This document shows positions 51,401-63,035 of a stretch of 64,000 bases of DNA, piece by piece. The notes below the pieces were generated by a model. That model ran no database searches. It was given only the letters and a program-made list of their open reading frames with translations, and had not been told where the DNA came from. Source of the stretch: Branchiostoma belcheri (lineage: Eukaryota > Chordata > Leptocardii > Amphioxiformes > Branchiostomatidae); NCBI RefSeq assembly GCF_001625305.1, contig NW_017802935.1, positions 2,088,719-2,152,718 of the forward strand, in the 5' to 3' direction. The translations under genes were made by a program, and so were the position numbers. The first letter of the stretch is position 1, and every line of letters starts with the position of its first letter.

Positions 51401-54400
51401 TGTATCTGAGAAGTTACAGAGAACAGAACCTGACAAGGCTGAAGAGGTACAAGAGAGAACGTTCGCAAGTGACAGTCAACATCATCAGCACACTACAGGT
51501 CATAATGGCAATAGTCAGGTAGACTCTCAGCCAAACCTCTGTCAAGAGAAAATTGAGACCAGAACATCTTGTGAGGGTTTGACCACAACCAGATAAGTGT
51601 CAAAGAACTGACAACTGCGGTACACCATCTATGGAGAGTGAAAATAAGGTAGAAAGAAAAGATGGCACTGTCTTCCAAACAGTTCAAACTGAGAACAGAA
51701 GTTTCACAAAAACTGGAAACACTGCCATGTCACACACAGACTGCAATCCCAAAGAGACAGGTAGAACTGGTGAAGTTTGCTCTGACAGGGACAGTGTAGA
51801 AAACAGAGAGGGAAACATGTTAGGTGCAGAGAAGATGAGTATGTGGGGCTCCTTCATTGATGGAGATGGTGGTAGCAGAGACAGCAGTAGAAGGGGCAGT
51901 GGTCAGAGCTCTGACCAGAGCAGCAGTTCAGGAGACAACACACAGGTGTCCATGCCTGAGATACAACTGGTGTTCCAAGACAGCCCTGTTCATCAACACA
52001 AGGAGTCTTCAGAAGAAACTGACCAAGACTGTGTGTTTGACTTGACTGCACTCGTCAAACAGGAGCAAGGAGAAGGCATCAAAATCCAGGCAAATGATCA
52101 CAAAGAAGTACTCTATGGTGATAACAAGAAGAAATCTTCATCAATTGAGTGTAATAACACAGACGAGAGAAAAAGACAAGGAAAGTTCCTCCCCAAGTCA
52201 TGGAGTGCTGACATGGAAAGATGGACAGATGCAGACAAAACTTGCAATCATGATGAAAGTACAGTACAGGATGGAAAAAATGTTGTAAAGCAATCTTCAA
52301 AAGACAGAAGTAACAGCTATCGCAAGAGAGGGCTGGAAAGACAGAAACCTGTCTCCAGCACAAGCGAGGAACTCTTTGCCAGGAAGTACAAGGGTGAGAG
52401 GAAGAGCAGCACGGATGGGAACATGCCGTCAGAGAAAGGAAAGACTCCCAAACGTAGTGTCACATGGCACGCACTGGTCAGGACCTCAGAGGTTAAAACA
52501 GAGTCAAAGCAGAAGGTGAGTGTGGTGCTTTTGGTGATGTTGCTTACGTCCTATTGCCTTGTACATGCTTGTCTTGGGCACAGAGTGGATTAAACGGATG
52601 TGCTCAATTTCTGTGTCTCAAGGATGAATTAAGACGGAAGGTACAATAGTCTATCTTATGTGGAGCCATGTAGAAACGTTTCCTTAAACTTAAATGTGTG
52701 TTCCTGATGTTTAGCCCCAGAGTTCAGTGGCGAGGTCCACATCCGATGTGACCAACTCCAGCAGTAAGGAGAGCAGACAGGACAAGACTGCCCGTCCTGT
52801 GAGACAACACCACAGTGACCCCTCCTCCATGGCCCTGCATAGGACAAGGTCAGTCAAGAACTCTTTATCTAAAACTACACCTGTTCAATTTGATAGTTCT
52901 TGGATTTTAGGAACAATGGTGCACTGAAATCTCAAGAAGAAATGGGAAACTGTCTGAATTGAAAGTCTGCATAGATGTTATTTACATCTCCATTTGTAAG
53001 TTGTTGTTTTTTTCTTGTTCTAAAGAAACTGGCTACACAGACACCATGGTATGGAGGACCTGACCATAGTGGAAGGCGTCCCTGCTGATTCCAGTGACAA
53101 GCGAACCTCCAGGACCAAGTCCAAAAATCGCCATAGCAACGTGAGCACTGCCAGCGTGGACAGTGGGGTCATCGCCCTGGGAGACGAGAGGTCAATCATG
53201 GAGGTAAAGGTCAACTTTGACTATGTTAACTAAATCTTTATAGTGAGTGTGAAAAAATGAAGAACAGCACATACCAAACATATAGAATCATGTGTGTGCT
53301 TAGGAGGTAACTGAGGATGTTTCAGGAAAAGTTCCAAGTCCAAGTAATGCCTATATTTTTAGTTAACATGGTATTGCTATAATGTGTTTGGATCAGAAAT
53401 GAATCACTGCTTGTTTTGTTCACAGAGAAGACAGTCTGCTGTGGACATTGCGAGGAACGACAGTGGGGTTGGCATGGAGACCACACGTGTCCCCCGCAAG
53501 ACTCGAGAAACAACGGTAGGAAATCAACCTTAAGTTTCTTTTTAACTTGTTCAACTTAACATTCAAAATCTATGTGTGATGAATGATGATCTTGACCTTT
53601 CCATTTGAAATTCACTGTTCAAAGTTTGAATTAAATTTCTTTGTTTGTTCCAGGATGAGGCCAACTGTGCTGACTGTGAGAAAGTCAACACTGTTATCGA
53701 TGTAGAAGAGGAAGAGGAATCACCCAGGTATGGAGTTTGCTTTACTTTATAATAATAGATAACACAATATTACAGCAACATTTACTCATGAAATATGTTA
53801 CTACATGTATTCTGTAAAAGGGCTATATGTGATTCACCTGCTTTAGTTTACCTTCACAGAAGGAAAATCAATCGTTCATTATTCTCTGTGCACCCCAGGA
53901 GTGACCGTACAGAAGACACGGCGCTGTGCCCTCGCTGTGAGAAGCGGCGTGTGGAGAGGAAGGAGGCGATCCAGGAGCTGGTGCAGACAGAGCTGAGCTA
54001 CGGAGCAGACCTCCGCGTTATCAAGGAGGAGTTCTATGAACCGATAGAGAAGGCCGGGCTGCTGACTCCACAGCAGCTACAGACTATCTTCATCAACATT
54101 CTGGTATGTACAAGTCTTTGTTTGTTCTTCAGCTACATGCATCAAGTTAACGTTTTGGTTCTCAGATTAAAAAAGATGATACTAGAATTGAAAGATCAGC
54201 ATGAAACAGGTCTGAGAGAAAATTCTGTAATTGATGTAAAAAGTGGATACTGTCAGATGTAAGTTCCCCCTAGCTGCCCATTTTCTGACTATCCTCTAGC
54301 TGAATTTTTACTTCAACATGTCCAAGAACATAAACAGCATTGGTGTGGTCTTATGAATGTATCATTGAAACAAATGGTATTCCTACTACTTTTGCCACAC

Positions 54401-57400
54401 ATATAAACAAACAGTATTGTTTTTCTTCTGCCTTGCAGGAACTGATTGAGGTGAATGACAGGTTTGCAGACAAGCTGCAGGATGCCATAGAGCATGCTCA
54501 GGAGCAGGGGGATGAGGACTACATCTCTGTCCACATCGGGCGCATTTTCCTGCAGGCAGCCAACATGCTCATGGCCTTCGAGACATACTGCACCAAACAG
54601 GTCAGGACACTACTTTCTTTCTTTCTTTATTTCAGGCATGACTCACCCATATAGGTAACATACAGATAAAATACACATGTTAACAATAGTTTAAAATATG
54701 TCTAAGTACAGACGGGCTCAGATATTGTGGAAGAATCTGTTGCGGAATATTACATCAGATTTGAGAACAGATTGGATAATGACTACTCTTAGACTAAACA
54801 TTTCATCTCAACTCTACATTCAAAGAAATCTCTATCAGGAACAGTTTCATCCATGGGATAGATAGGGTTGTAATCATCCACACACAAAAAAACTGTAAAT
54901 GAGATGAAGACAATTTTTAGACAGTCCAAAAGAACGTTGTGAACAAGGTAAGACAAGTTAAAGCTAAATGAAGTTGTGTTTTCCCAGCCTGCTGCCCCTG
55001 CCATGCTGAAGACCCTGGAGAGTGAGAAGGACCTGTTCAGGATTTTCCTGGAGGTTTCCCAGACTGACAACTCTGCCCTGCGCAGGATGCACCTCTCTTC
55101 CTTCCTCATGGCTCCACTACAGAGGATAACCAAGTCAGTTCTGCAGGGGTTTATTCTTTTGTTCTGCAATCTCTGAACAGATAATTACAGGATTTTCAAC
55201 ACAAAAAAGTTTTGTTATACCTACATATATTTGGAGACATGTAGCATTATTGAAATATCTTAGAGTTAGAGAAGTTTGATTTCTGACCTTGGTGCTGAAG
55301 TGTCTTCTTCTTAACTACATTCTTATATAGAAGTAGAACTGGATGATCCTTCCTTCATGAGCACTTTCCTTGGTGCTGAAGCATCTTCCCTTGACCTGAT
55401 TGCTTGACTAATCTCTTATTTTTTATCATTTCCATTCCATTTCATGTTACTAATAGGAGATTATTCATTATTGGCAGAAAAAAACAGTGGAAAGTAGTGA
55501 TAAATTAGGGTTTTGAACAAAAATGCGACACCACAGGGAAAGTAAATGATGTTTCCTTCCTGTTGTATTGTCCAGATACCCCCTGCTGCTGAGCCGGCTG
55601 TACAAGTCTACCTCCTGCCGCCACCCTGACAGGGACAGACTACTGGAGGCACAACAGCTGGTGGAGGAACATCTGGAACACATCAATATTGTATGCAGCT
55701 TTTCATACTGTAGTAGTACTGTTAAAGTAGTAGACTGAATTTGTGACAAAATTTGTGAATGTCAGGAAAAATACTAAGGATTCAAGAAGGATTGCTAGGA
55801 TCTACCAGTTGTAAGGTCTCCTACGTAAGGTTGAACCTTTATTTCATGTTTGTCAATCTGGCCCTAATTTTTCCCCCAGACCATTGACCACAATGACTTT
55901 TTCTCATGCCACAAAGTAATTACCTCTGGCATTTTCCAACCCCCTCCACCCATATGATACGAAAACTCAAAAGCGCCGCTGAAAATACCCACTTTGATCT
56001 GGACAGCTCACATGCCATGATGTATTTATGGTGACGTTGATTGATAAATAACCCACTTTCAGGTGACACATTTGGTCCGTAGTGACCAATTTTAAACCTT
56101 TGTTACCTTCCACCCCACTGTTTCATTCTCTTAATGAGTTTGGAGTAATATCTACTTTCACAAAGAGGTCAAAGTTATAAATCATGTCCTTGTCAATGAA
56201 AGCTAGTTAGCCTTCTTTAAGTTTAGATAGGCAGGTATTTGATATTAGGTTTATGTTTAAATGTTTCCTGTATGAGTTTGAAGGAGTAAAACAGTCTGAA
56301 CAACATGATAATCACTATAATTTACAGGGATTTTGTTGTCAAACATACGTTTTGGAGACGTAAAAAGGGACCATTGAAATTATGTGACTACCACAGCTTG
56401 CAAAAACTCATAAAAGAAGAAAGAATGTAAGATGTCATGCCATGTAATGATAATTCATTGAACAGTAAATAATCATCACAAGATAAGTGTGAGGTTAGAA
56501 ATTCTCTTAATTACTAAGTGAGACAGACACCCTAAATGTCTTAAACTGAATTCAGATCTGATTCCAGTTTTTCTTTCCTATTTCTGACCTGTAGAAAACC
56601 CAGGGCTCAGGTGGACTGATGAGGCTGAAGAAGAAAAGCAGCAGGACTAAGAGCACCAGTAGTGTGGAGAACATCGAGCTCAGAGAGGTAAGGAACAATG
56701 ATTTATACATTGCGTCCCCGTGTATATGTGACCACATTAGTGTGTTACTGATATTCATGGCTAGCCTCCCATCGTCTTAGCACAAATTACCATAACACAG
56801 AACCTCACTCTATTATAGAATTATGAAGTTGATAGAGTAATTGACTAGTTTTCTGAAGTAATGGTGTAAGTATGAGAAAAAAAAACAAGTATGAGAAGAA
56901 AACATCATGTTGTGATTTCCCCCAGATGGCCCTGGATGCTGTGAGCTGGAACAAGGACGAGGTCCACTTTATCCAGATGGGGAAACTGCAGGTGGTGCAG
57001 TGTGGGGACACCTGGGCCAGGAAAACTAAAGTCTGCTCAGTACATGCACTTCTACTGGTGCTGGGACAGGTGGGGAACAAATAATAACTTCAAGTTGAAA
57101 TGCAGGACTCCAATTTGTGCATTGGCGTAAAGCTGCAAGTTTGTAGCCTCTACCAGGCTTCAGGAGGCAGCTGGTTAGAGTAGAAATCGGCCAAATAGAG
57201 AGATAACATGTCAAGAGAGTTTGTCTGCGGGGAGAAAACATTTTGCCGCACCCAATTTCTACTCTTTCCAGTCGCCTCCCGAAGCCTGGTAGAGGCTAGC
57301 AAGTTTAAGCATGTCCCTTTCCTTGGTGCTGAAACATCTTTACCTGACCTTATTCCTTGAGTAAACTCTTATTTTGGATTGTTTTTTTTTTAAGTTTTTG

Positions 57401-58161
57401 GGATCCAAAGAACATCTTTGAAGGAAATGCACATGTGTGTCAAGTACATAATATTAATGAAGTTGTCCATGTTGCAGATGCCTAACCTGCAGGCCCTTGA
57501 GGAGAAACGCCAGCCGTGCAGAGACAAACCTGTGAAGGGAGCAGCCCTGGTACTCATCAGGGACAAGGGTGCTGGCAGGTTCACAACACTCAGGGTAGGG
57601 GTGGTCATTTGGACATTGATGTTGAAATTGTGCACGGTAACAACCTCCAACTAGATGACGGGTTATTTTGTTTGTCTGTAAACAAGAGAGGGGATCTTCC
57701 AATTGGATTTATGTGAACAGTTGATTGTGGTGATAGATGCTCTTTGGTGTTTTGAGCAAATAACTAGATTTCAGGTATCAGATTCTAGATCCAGGGAAAG
57801 TGTTACTGTAACAGTCTATATATTTGAATTTTCTTCTTTCCTTTTTTGATAGAAGTTGCACTTCATCTTTCTTTTGTTAATATTGCGTAATACATTCTGT
57901 GAAACAGCACTAACATTATTTTATGTTTTTCAGGATCCGTTCTTTCTGGACAAGTGTGTTGTGTCTATGGATCCAGATTCTGAGGAAGCCTTTGAGATCT
58001 CAGAGATCTACAAAGATCCTTACATTCTAAAGGGCGAGGATCCTTCTGACACCTCAAGGTGGTTGTCTCTTCTCCAGGGTCTCTCCAGAGACCTGGGAAA
58101 CTGGAGAAGAAGGAGGAACGCTCTTGCAAACATCATGATCCACATGGTGTCCAGAACTTGA
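48477..58161 (+). CDS. Large RhoGEF with C-terminal DH-PH module (one apparent +1 frameshift)
   Basis: Exon 1 (48477 to about 52515) encodes some 1,346 residues. Twelve more exons follow: 52715-52848, 53026-53203, 53426-53515, 53654-53727, 53899-54103, 54439-54600, 54988-55133, 55576-55690, 56595-56687, 56926-57069, 57478-57594 and 57934-58161. All phases close, giving about 1,907 residues. The first 1,450 residues are Ser/Thr/Glu/Lys-rich and probably disordered. Then come two CxxC pairs (CADC about 1485, CPRC about 1515), a DH domain (about 1526-1730) from EAIQELVQTELSY to the signature LMAPLQRITKYPLLLSRLYK, and a PH-like domain (about 1745-1890, WNKDEVHFIQMGKLQV to TSRWLSLLQGLSRDLGNW). DH-PH proteins activate Rho-family GTPases at membranes or cytoskeleton. 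The subfamily could not be assigned. Exon 1 has a stop at 51594-51596; coding continues in the +1 frame, so an indel or a recoding event lies at 51580-51596. Confidence 0.85.
55288..55430. repeat. Two copies of an intronic CCTTGGTGCTGAA repeat
   Basis: Copies at about 55288-55325 and 55366-55425 share CCTTGGTGCTGAAG and a CATCTTC/TCTTC tail. They lie in the RhoGEF intron before exon 55576-55690. Related copies lie at 57313-57374 and 61188-61215. Confidence 0.5.
57135..57306. mobile_element. MITE with TAGCCTCTACCAGGCTTC ends and 8-bp duplication
   Basis: The unit 57143-57298 is a fold-back element of about 156 bp. The left arm TAGCCTCTACCAGGCTTC, with GGAGGC and GAGTAGAAAT further in, is mirrored on the right. 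It is flanked by GCAAGTTT at 57135-57142 and 57299-57306. It sits in a RhoGEF intron, between PH-encoding exons. The end sequence and duplication length resemble the element at 7924-8029. Confidence 0.7.
57313..57374. repeat. Intronic CCTTGGTGCTGAA repeat, third copy
   Basis: This copy aligns over about 60 bases with 55366-55425, from CTTTCCTTGGTGCTGAA to CTCTTATTTT. It lies directly beside the MITE at 57143-57298. Confidence 0.55.
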
Positions 58162-58206
58162 GGGATCAAAAGTGCCACCTACCAGTTTGGTTCAAAACTG
58201 CTCTTC

Positions 58207-58212
58207 AATAAA
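58207..58212 (+). terminator. Polyadenylation signal for the RhoGEF gene
   Basis: AATAAA occurs 46 bases after the stop codon at 58159-58161. Further AATAAA-type hexamers near 58613 and 58806 could give longer 3' UTRs. Confidence 0.4.
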
Positions 58213-60390
58213 CGCTGGTTGTTGCATTGGGAGGAGGCAAAGCGAGCCCAAAACAGCTATCAGGATTTTGAAGGAATGTGGATCGCTGGGCTGAAAGCAC
58301 CCCCTATTGATGTATAAATGAGTTGCAGTGAAGAACAAAGGCCAGTTCTATCAGTTATGAGCGCTCCTGGCAGATCTGCAGGGCATTGCAAGTGCAAAGC
58401 GCCGATCTGCAGACGCTTTCAAGTAAAGGCAGCATGGTGGATGAAAACACCTTATAGTGTATAAATTATATGAGGAGAAAAATTGTACAGAAGAGCATGC
58501 AACAGCCCTTGGATAGGATATGTGTATGAACATATCTTGTTTGCAACAGCTCTCCAAGAAGAAAGCAGAATCATAGTGCCTTTTTGTCAAATGACCACAA
58601 AGAAGTTGGTTAAATAAACTCGAGGCAGGACCTCTGAGATAGCGAGGATTCATAACTGCAAAAAAAATGAAACAAAAGCAAGCACTTAAATTTTGCGGCA
58701 AGGTGAAAATTGAGTTTGCTGTTGAGACAACTGTTATAACCTAACACCATGCAAGACAGAGCACATATGTGTCTTGTGACAAGTTTGCAGCGACAGCTCA
58801 CAGAAAAATAAATGCGAACATAAAACTGCCACAGGCGTTTCACAATTTACAGTAAAACCAGCACTGTGTTGCTGCTTTTGCAGTTTTTGCAATATACTAG
58901 TGTGCGGTGGTGCAATTGGCTATATAAGTTTGCCTTAGGTTGATTACTTGCTCTTAAACTTCACATTGCACTATGAATCTTGTTTGCATGAGCACTGCTA
59001 TATATTTAAGATAAGTTTAAAAAGGGGGAAAAATGTTCACACCTCCGTCCATGTTGTAATGTAAGAATAGTCTAAAACTTTTAAATCACCTTAATTGCAA
59101 AAGTAGATGATATTTTTGTACCAAACAAATTATACACATGACTTTATTGTCTTTGGCTGTAAAAAACCTGTACAGACAATGAAATTTTTATAGTCGAGTA
59201 ATGTGCCAAAATTTGCATAAAACACAATTTAGTACAAATTTCTGGTAAGATGATACAGATTATGAACATCTGAAGTGTTTTAGGATTCAAATTATCAAAG
59301 GACCATACATATTTATTTCGTTGTAATATAATATAAATTGAATTATCATATATAGAAATGTTTCAAATTAAACTAAATGTATTAAGACAAACCAACCCTC
59401 GTTTGCAGATTATTCTTTTGTTTTACTCCTAAAATAAGTTCTAAGTCAAACATTATAAGTTATGATGGTAGTCTTTTCTTCCTTGGTTCTTTTTCACCGT
59501 ACAAGAAAGTTATTTTGTTAAAAGAGTCCAGCCGATAAACACATGTCATATACACGGAGAAAGGTACACATTAAGATATATTATAACAGAGGAGAGGTTA
59601 TCAATCACATTAAGTCCATAAACGAAACAAGAAATGCATTACATTGCACGTGGTTTACAGTAGCGTGGGTTCAGTTCCCCTATAATCAAATCTCTTTAAA
59701 CATCCACAAAGTACTTCTGTTTCGATAGAGCATTAATGATACAGTAGATCCATTCTTGCCAATTTTAGGGGAAACAAAAACTATAAAGACAGTGGTAATT
59801 CCAGTGGTATACTACAATATGTAGCACTGAAATACAAAAAAACGTTGAGTTGTAGTGCCGGATTACGCTTTCTGTAAATATAGAACTGTTACATGTATAT
59901 ATAGAGCTGTTCCTTAACTATATATTTGAATACATATCTTATACAGGTGATAAACCATGACCCTTTTCTCGCCTTGATTTTGATGGTCGGTAGAGATACT
60001 CGAGTAACTCGTGAGTTTTTCTATCTAAAGCTTAATGGTTACATACTGGTATCCACATCCACCCTCGGAGCCGGCTGTAAAGTTGATATGTAAGACAAAC
60101 TCACAAACTACCGTTTGGCCGTGGAAAGAGGTGCGAATTTTATGACTTTCTGAAACCTTTGGAGAAATTGCAGGGCTTTCCGAGGCTAGTAAATGACGTT
60201 TTATCGCAGCGGCTGTTTTTACGGGCGCGCCCGGCTCTGCCAATGACTGCTCTCCGTTGCCCGTCCGACCGCTAGCCGTTCTCAGTGTTGAATTAACCGG
60301 GGCGTGTTCGTGAGTGCCCACAGTGGTTGTGAGGACGGGTTGTTAACCCTTTGTTTTTCCCCGGGGCGGCCGGCTACTCCGAGGGGTTAG
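58213..60390. other. 3' UTR / intergenic stretch turning CpG-rich at its right end
   Basis: The left part is A/T-rich with no coding frame. From about 60040 the composition becomes CpG-rich (GGGCGCGCCCGG, CCCCGGGGCGGCCGG) with a CCAAT-type GCCAATGAC near 60238-60246. This looks like a promoter for a rightward gene. Confidence 0.4.
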
Positions 60391-60511
60391 ATGTTAATGG
60401 ACGCCGGTAGAAACGGTGGCGACCTGGCGCGGAATTATACCGGTGGGGACGTGCATGGAAATGTATCTCCATCAACTTACATTACAGGAAACAGCCATCC
60501 TCCCAATGGTG
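60391..60511 (+). CDS. Candidate first coding exon of an unrecognised gene
   Basis: From ATG 60391 (or 60397) a frame of 40 codons plus one base encodes a Gly/Asn-rich peptide, MLMDAGRNGGDLARNYTGGD then VHGNVSPSTYITG. It ends at a GTACAA donor at 60512. A CpG-rich, CCAAT-containing sequence precedes it. No downstream exon was identified in the remaining 3.5 kb, so the gene would continue past the window. No family was recognised, and a chance frame is a real alternative. Confidence 0.35.
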
Positions 60512-62160
60512 GTACAAGGGAGGACGGGCGCTATGTACATTATGTATACAGCAGAGACATGTTCGTGGTGTCAGCAAAATTATCTGCTTTCCTCAAGTAT
60601 AATGAACCCTACCTTGCAATATTCCGTTCTATAAACTGCAAGCACGCACAAATATATTCGTCTCACAACTGTACATGTTTGTCGTAACGCACAACACCCC
60701 CCCCCAATATCTATCTTACTTGCTTGCCTCAGACAAATAGGGGTTGGTCCCATTCCTTATATACTTAGGAGACCTTTAAAGGGTGTTCTAGAAAGGAAAT
60801 GGAGACGAGACGTCAAAAGTGGACCTGGATTCTTATCAACAGCCGTCTTGCCCCCTATTTTTTTCTTGTAAGAACCTTACGCAGGTTACTTAACAAGGTT
60901 CCCAAAGGTAACTGGATGTCTTATTATTAATAGAAATGTTAGTAAAGCGCAAGAACTCTCCAAAGCCTGTAACCCTACGTTGGCTTCTACAGAGGTCAAA
61001 AAGACTTAAAAAAAACTGAGTAAGGGGCAAGAAAACCTGGTTACCAAGTGACGTCTGGTCTTTTTTCACATAGATTTGCTTCAGTTTCCATTTTAGCTAT
61101 GCGTCCGAATAAGCTGGAAAGAAACTGGTAGGTTGCTAGTAAATGTCAGACTCTACTGCAGGATATTGAAGGTGTACCCTTTCGCCCTGTCCCTGGTGCT
61201 GAAACTGATGTTACCGATTGTGTAGCATGAGTCCAGATGTAGGGATGATATGTGATACTGTCGTGCACAAGGAAATGTCAAAATATGTTATCTCTGATTG
61301 GTTGAGTGGGAGGAATGGAAAGGATTGCACAGTAAATTGTTTTAGAAATGTTTCCAGAAGAAAGTTAACAAAAGTACAGAATCACAATGAATCTTAACGT
61401 AACCTAAGGAACATACAGCTTTTTTCGCGCTATAGCCAAGCCCCCCTAGCGCCATTGATCGCTCTATATATCAGGGAAGAAATGAGTCGTAACATTTTAT
61501 GTTCAATTTTCGTTTTTCACGCCGTGTTTTCCGTGATGCGATTCGCTTTTATGACATCTTCGTGCTTGGGGAACAACAATGCATAACCGTACACTCTTTG
61601 ACTTGCCGATCATTATACTAGTATTTCTTTTATTTATCACATCTTATTAGGCAGTTGACGAGAAATTGATTGTTCTATTCAACTATATTCTCTGCTGTAT
61701 ACGTTATATGGTTACCAACAAGTGGGCATCTAAGTTGTTAAAACCCTGTACAAATGAGGCCCTAGTTTTCGCGTGTTTTAACTATCTTGTATCGAGATGG
61801 GTTTAACAATTTGACAAACGTGGTTAAAATCTAAACCAGGAAAGGAAAAGCAGAAATCTGAAAGCACAATACGATCAAGCACTTATTCTGCTTGAGCGTA
61901 TTGCATTTTACCATCGGCATTAATATTGCCCCCTCCCTCTCTCATACCATTAAGGATTTTAAACATTACACGTCACTGACGAAAAGTGGTAGATACTACA
62001 TGTACTTCACGCGTCTTACCGTTTTAAAAATCTATCCAGTTGTTTGAGTAACTGTTTCTTATCTGGATGTTTAAACACTGCATCCTTTGTTGTGTTTGAT
62101 AACAGTTTGGCACGGGACAAAAAGAGCTATATAGACTTTTCCATTATTTATCGAACTATT
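60512..62160. other. Spacer, possibly first intron of a rightward gene
   Basis: No coding frame or RNA gene was recognised. It includes a fourth, diverged copy of the TGGTGCTGAA repeat near 61188-61215 and a diverged copy of the 39-kb inverted-repeat motif (CCAGTTGTTTGAGTAACTG) near 62036-62065. Confidence 0.45.
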
Positions 62161-62222
62161 CTGTATCTGTATAGCCGGTGTAACCGCCCTTCGGCGTAAT
62201 ACACCAGCTTCGTAGGCACTTG
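62161..62222 (+). repeat. Dispersed repeat copy B (CCGCCCTTCGG family)
   Basis: CTGTATCTGTATAGCCGGTG followed by TAACCGCCCTTCGGCGTAAT and ACACCAGCTTCGTAGGCACT aligns with 12226-12290. A weaker relative (GCCATTCGCCCCTTTGGCGT) lies near 63656-63675. Confidence 0.6.
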
Positions 62223-62700
62223 GTGACAGCGAGTTTCACTCTGCAATAGTACTAGTATAGGAAAGATTGAGTTTTTGAATACCTCAATCTTTGGTTGATA
62301 CCTCTGGTACTTGAATGCATGACTATTTCATGTTCTTTTCTGATCTGGTATTACGTACGTGTACAAGGTAGCCCGTAGCCAATGTCAGAATGTCTAACTT
62401 CCAGGAAATTCCGGCCTAAATCGTCTGTATTCCAGGATTCCCTCTCGCAGCTTCTCTTCCGCATCCGTGCGGAGATGATGGATGCTGAAGTTAGAGGATT
62501 TTTACGTCCTGACAAAACACTTGTCTTTTTCAATACATGAAGAGACCGGCGGGACCTCCCTAGCTCCCAGCTACTGTCATGTCTGATCCGCGGTTCGGGA
62601 GGGATGGAGCCGGTAGAACCGGGGAGGAGACATATTTCCTTAGGGGGACAGGATAGGAGAAAGGGCATGACGACGTAAACCATTCCAGCGCGCCGCAAAT

Positions 62701-63035
62701 GATTCGTATCTAGCTATTTCAAAAGTTTTACAACACAGAAAGCTAGAAGCAAGACAAGGAAGCTGAAATGACAACAAGAAGTGGTTGCCTGAATGTCTTG
62801 TGCTGTCTTGTGATGATGCAGCCTATCTTTGTAGATTCGTATCTATATATTTCAAAAGTTTGATAATACAGGAAGCCACAAGGAAGTCGAAAGGCCATCA
62901 AGAAAAGGTTGTCTGGTTGTCTTATAGCCTGGTTACTAAACCTCTTTTAGCTGCCGAATCTCCTTCCTCGCAAAATACGTTTGCTAATCAGCCTCATTAT
63001 CTTGTTGTATTATAATGATGCAGCATATCTTAGTA
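62701..63035 (+). repeat. Diverged tandem duplication with an insertion in the second unit
   Basis: Unit 1 (62701-62833) and unit 2 (62834-63035) both begin GATTCGTATCTA and continue with ATTTCAAAAGTTT; both end with GATGCAGC followed by ATATCTTAGTA or a close variant. Unit 2 carries about 75 extra bases starting TAGCCTGGTTACTAAACC near 62925. Confidence 0.6.

Noticed and set aside
51518-51593. A ~73-base intron (CAG/GTAGAC ... AACCAG) as an explanation of the RhoGEF frame change
   Set aside because: Joining 51518 to 51593 enters the third frame, not the frame used downstream, so it does not restore the protein.
62351-62698. 115-codon minus-strand frame in a GC-richer patch
   Set aside because: No family features or partner exons; flanked by repeats, so a repeat-derived frame is more likely.
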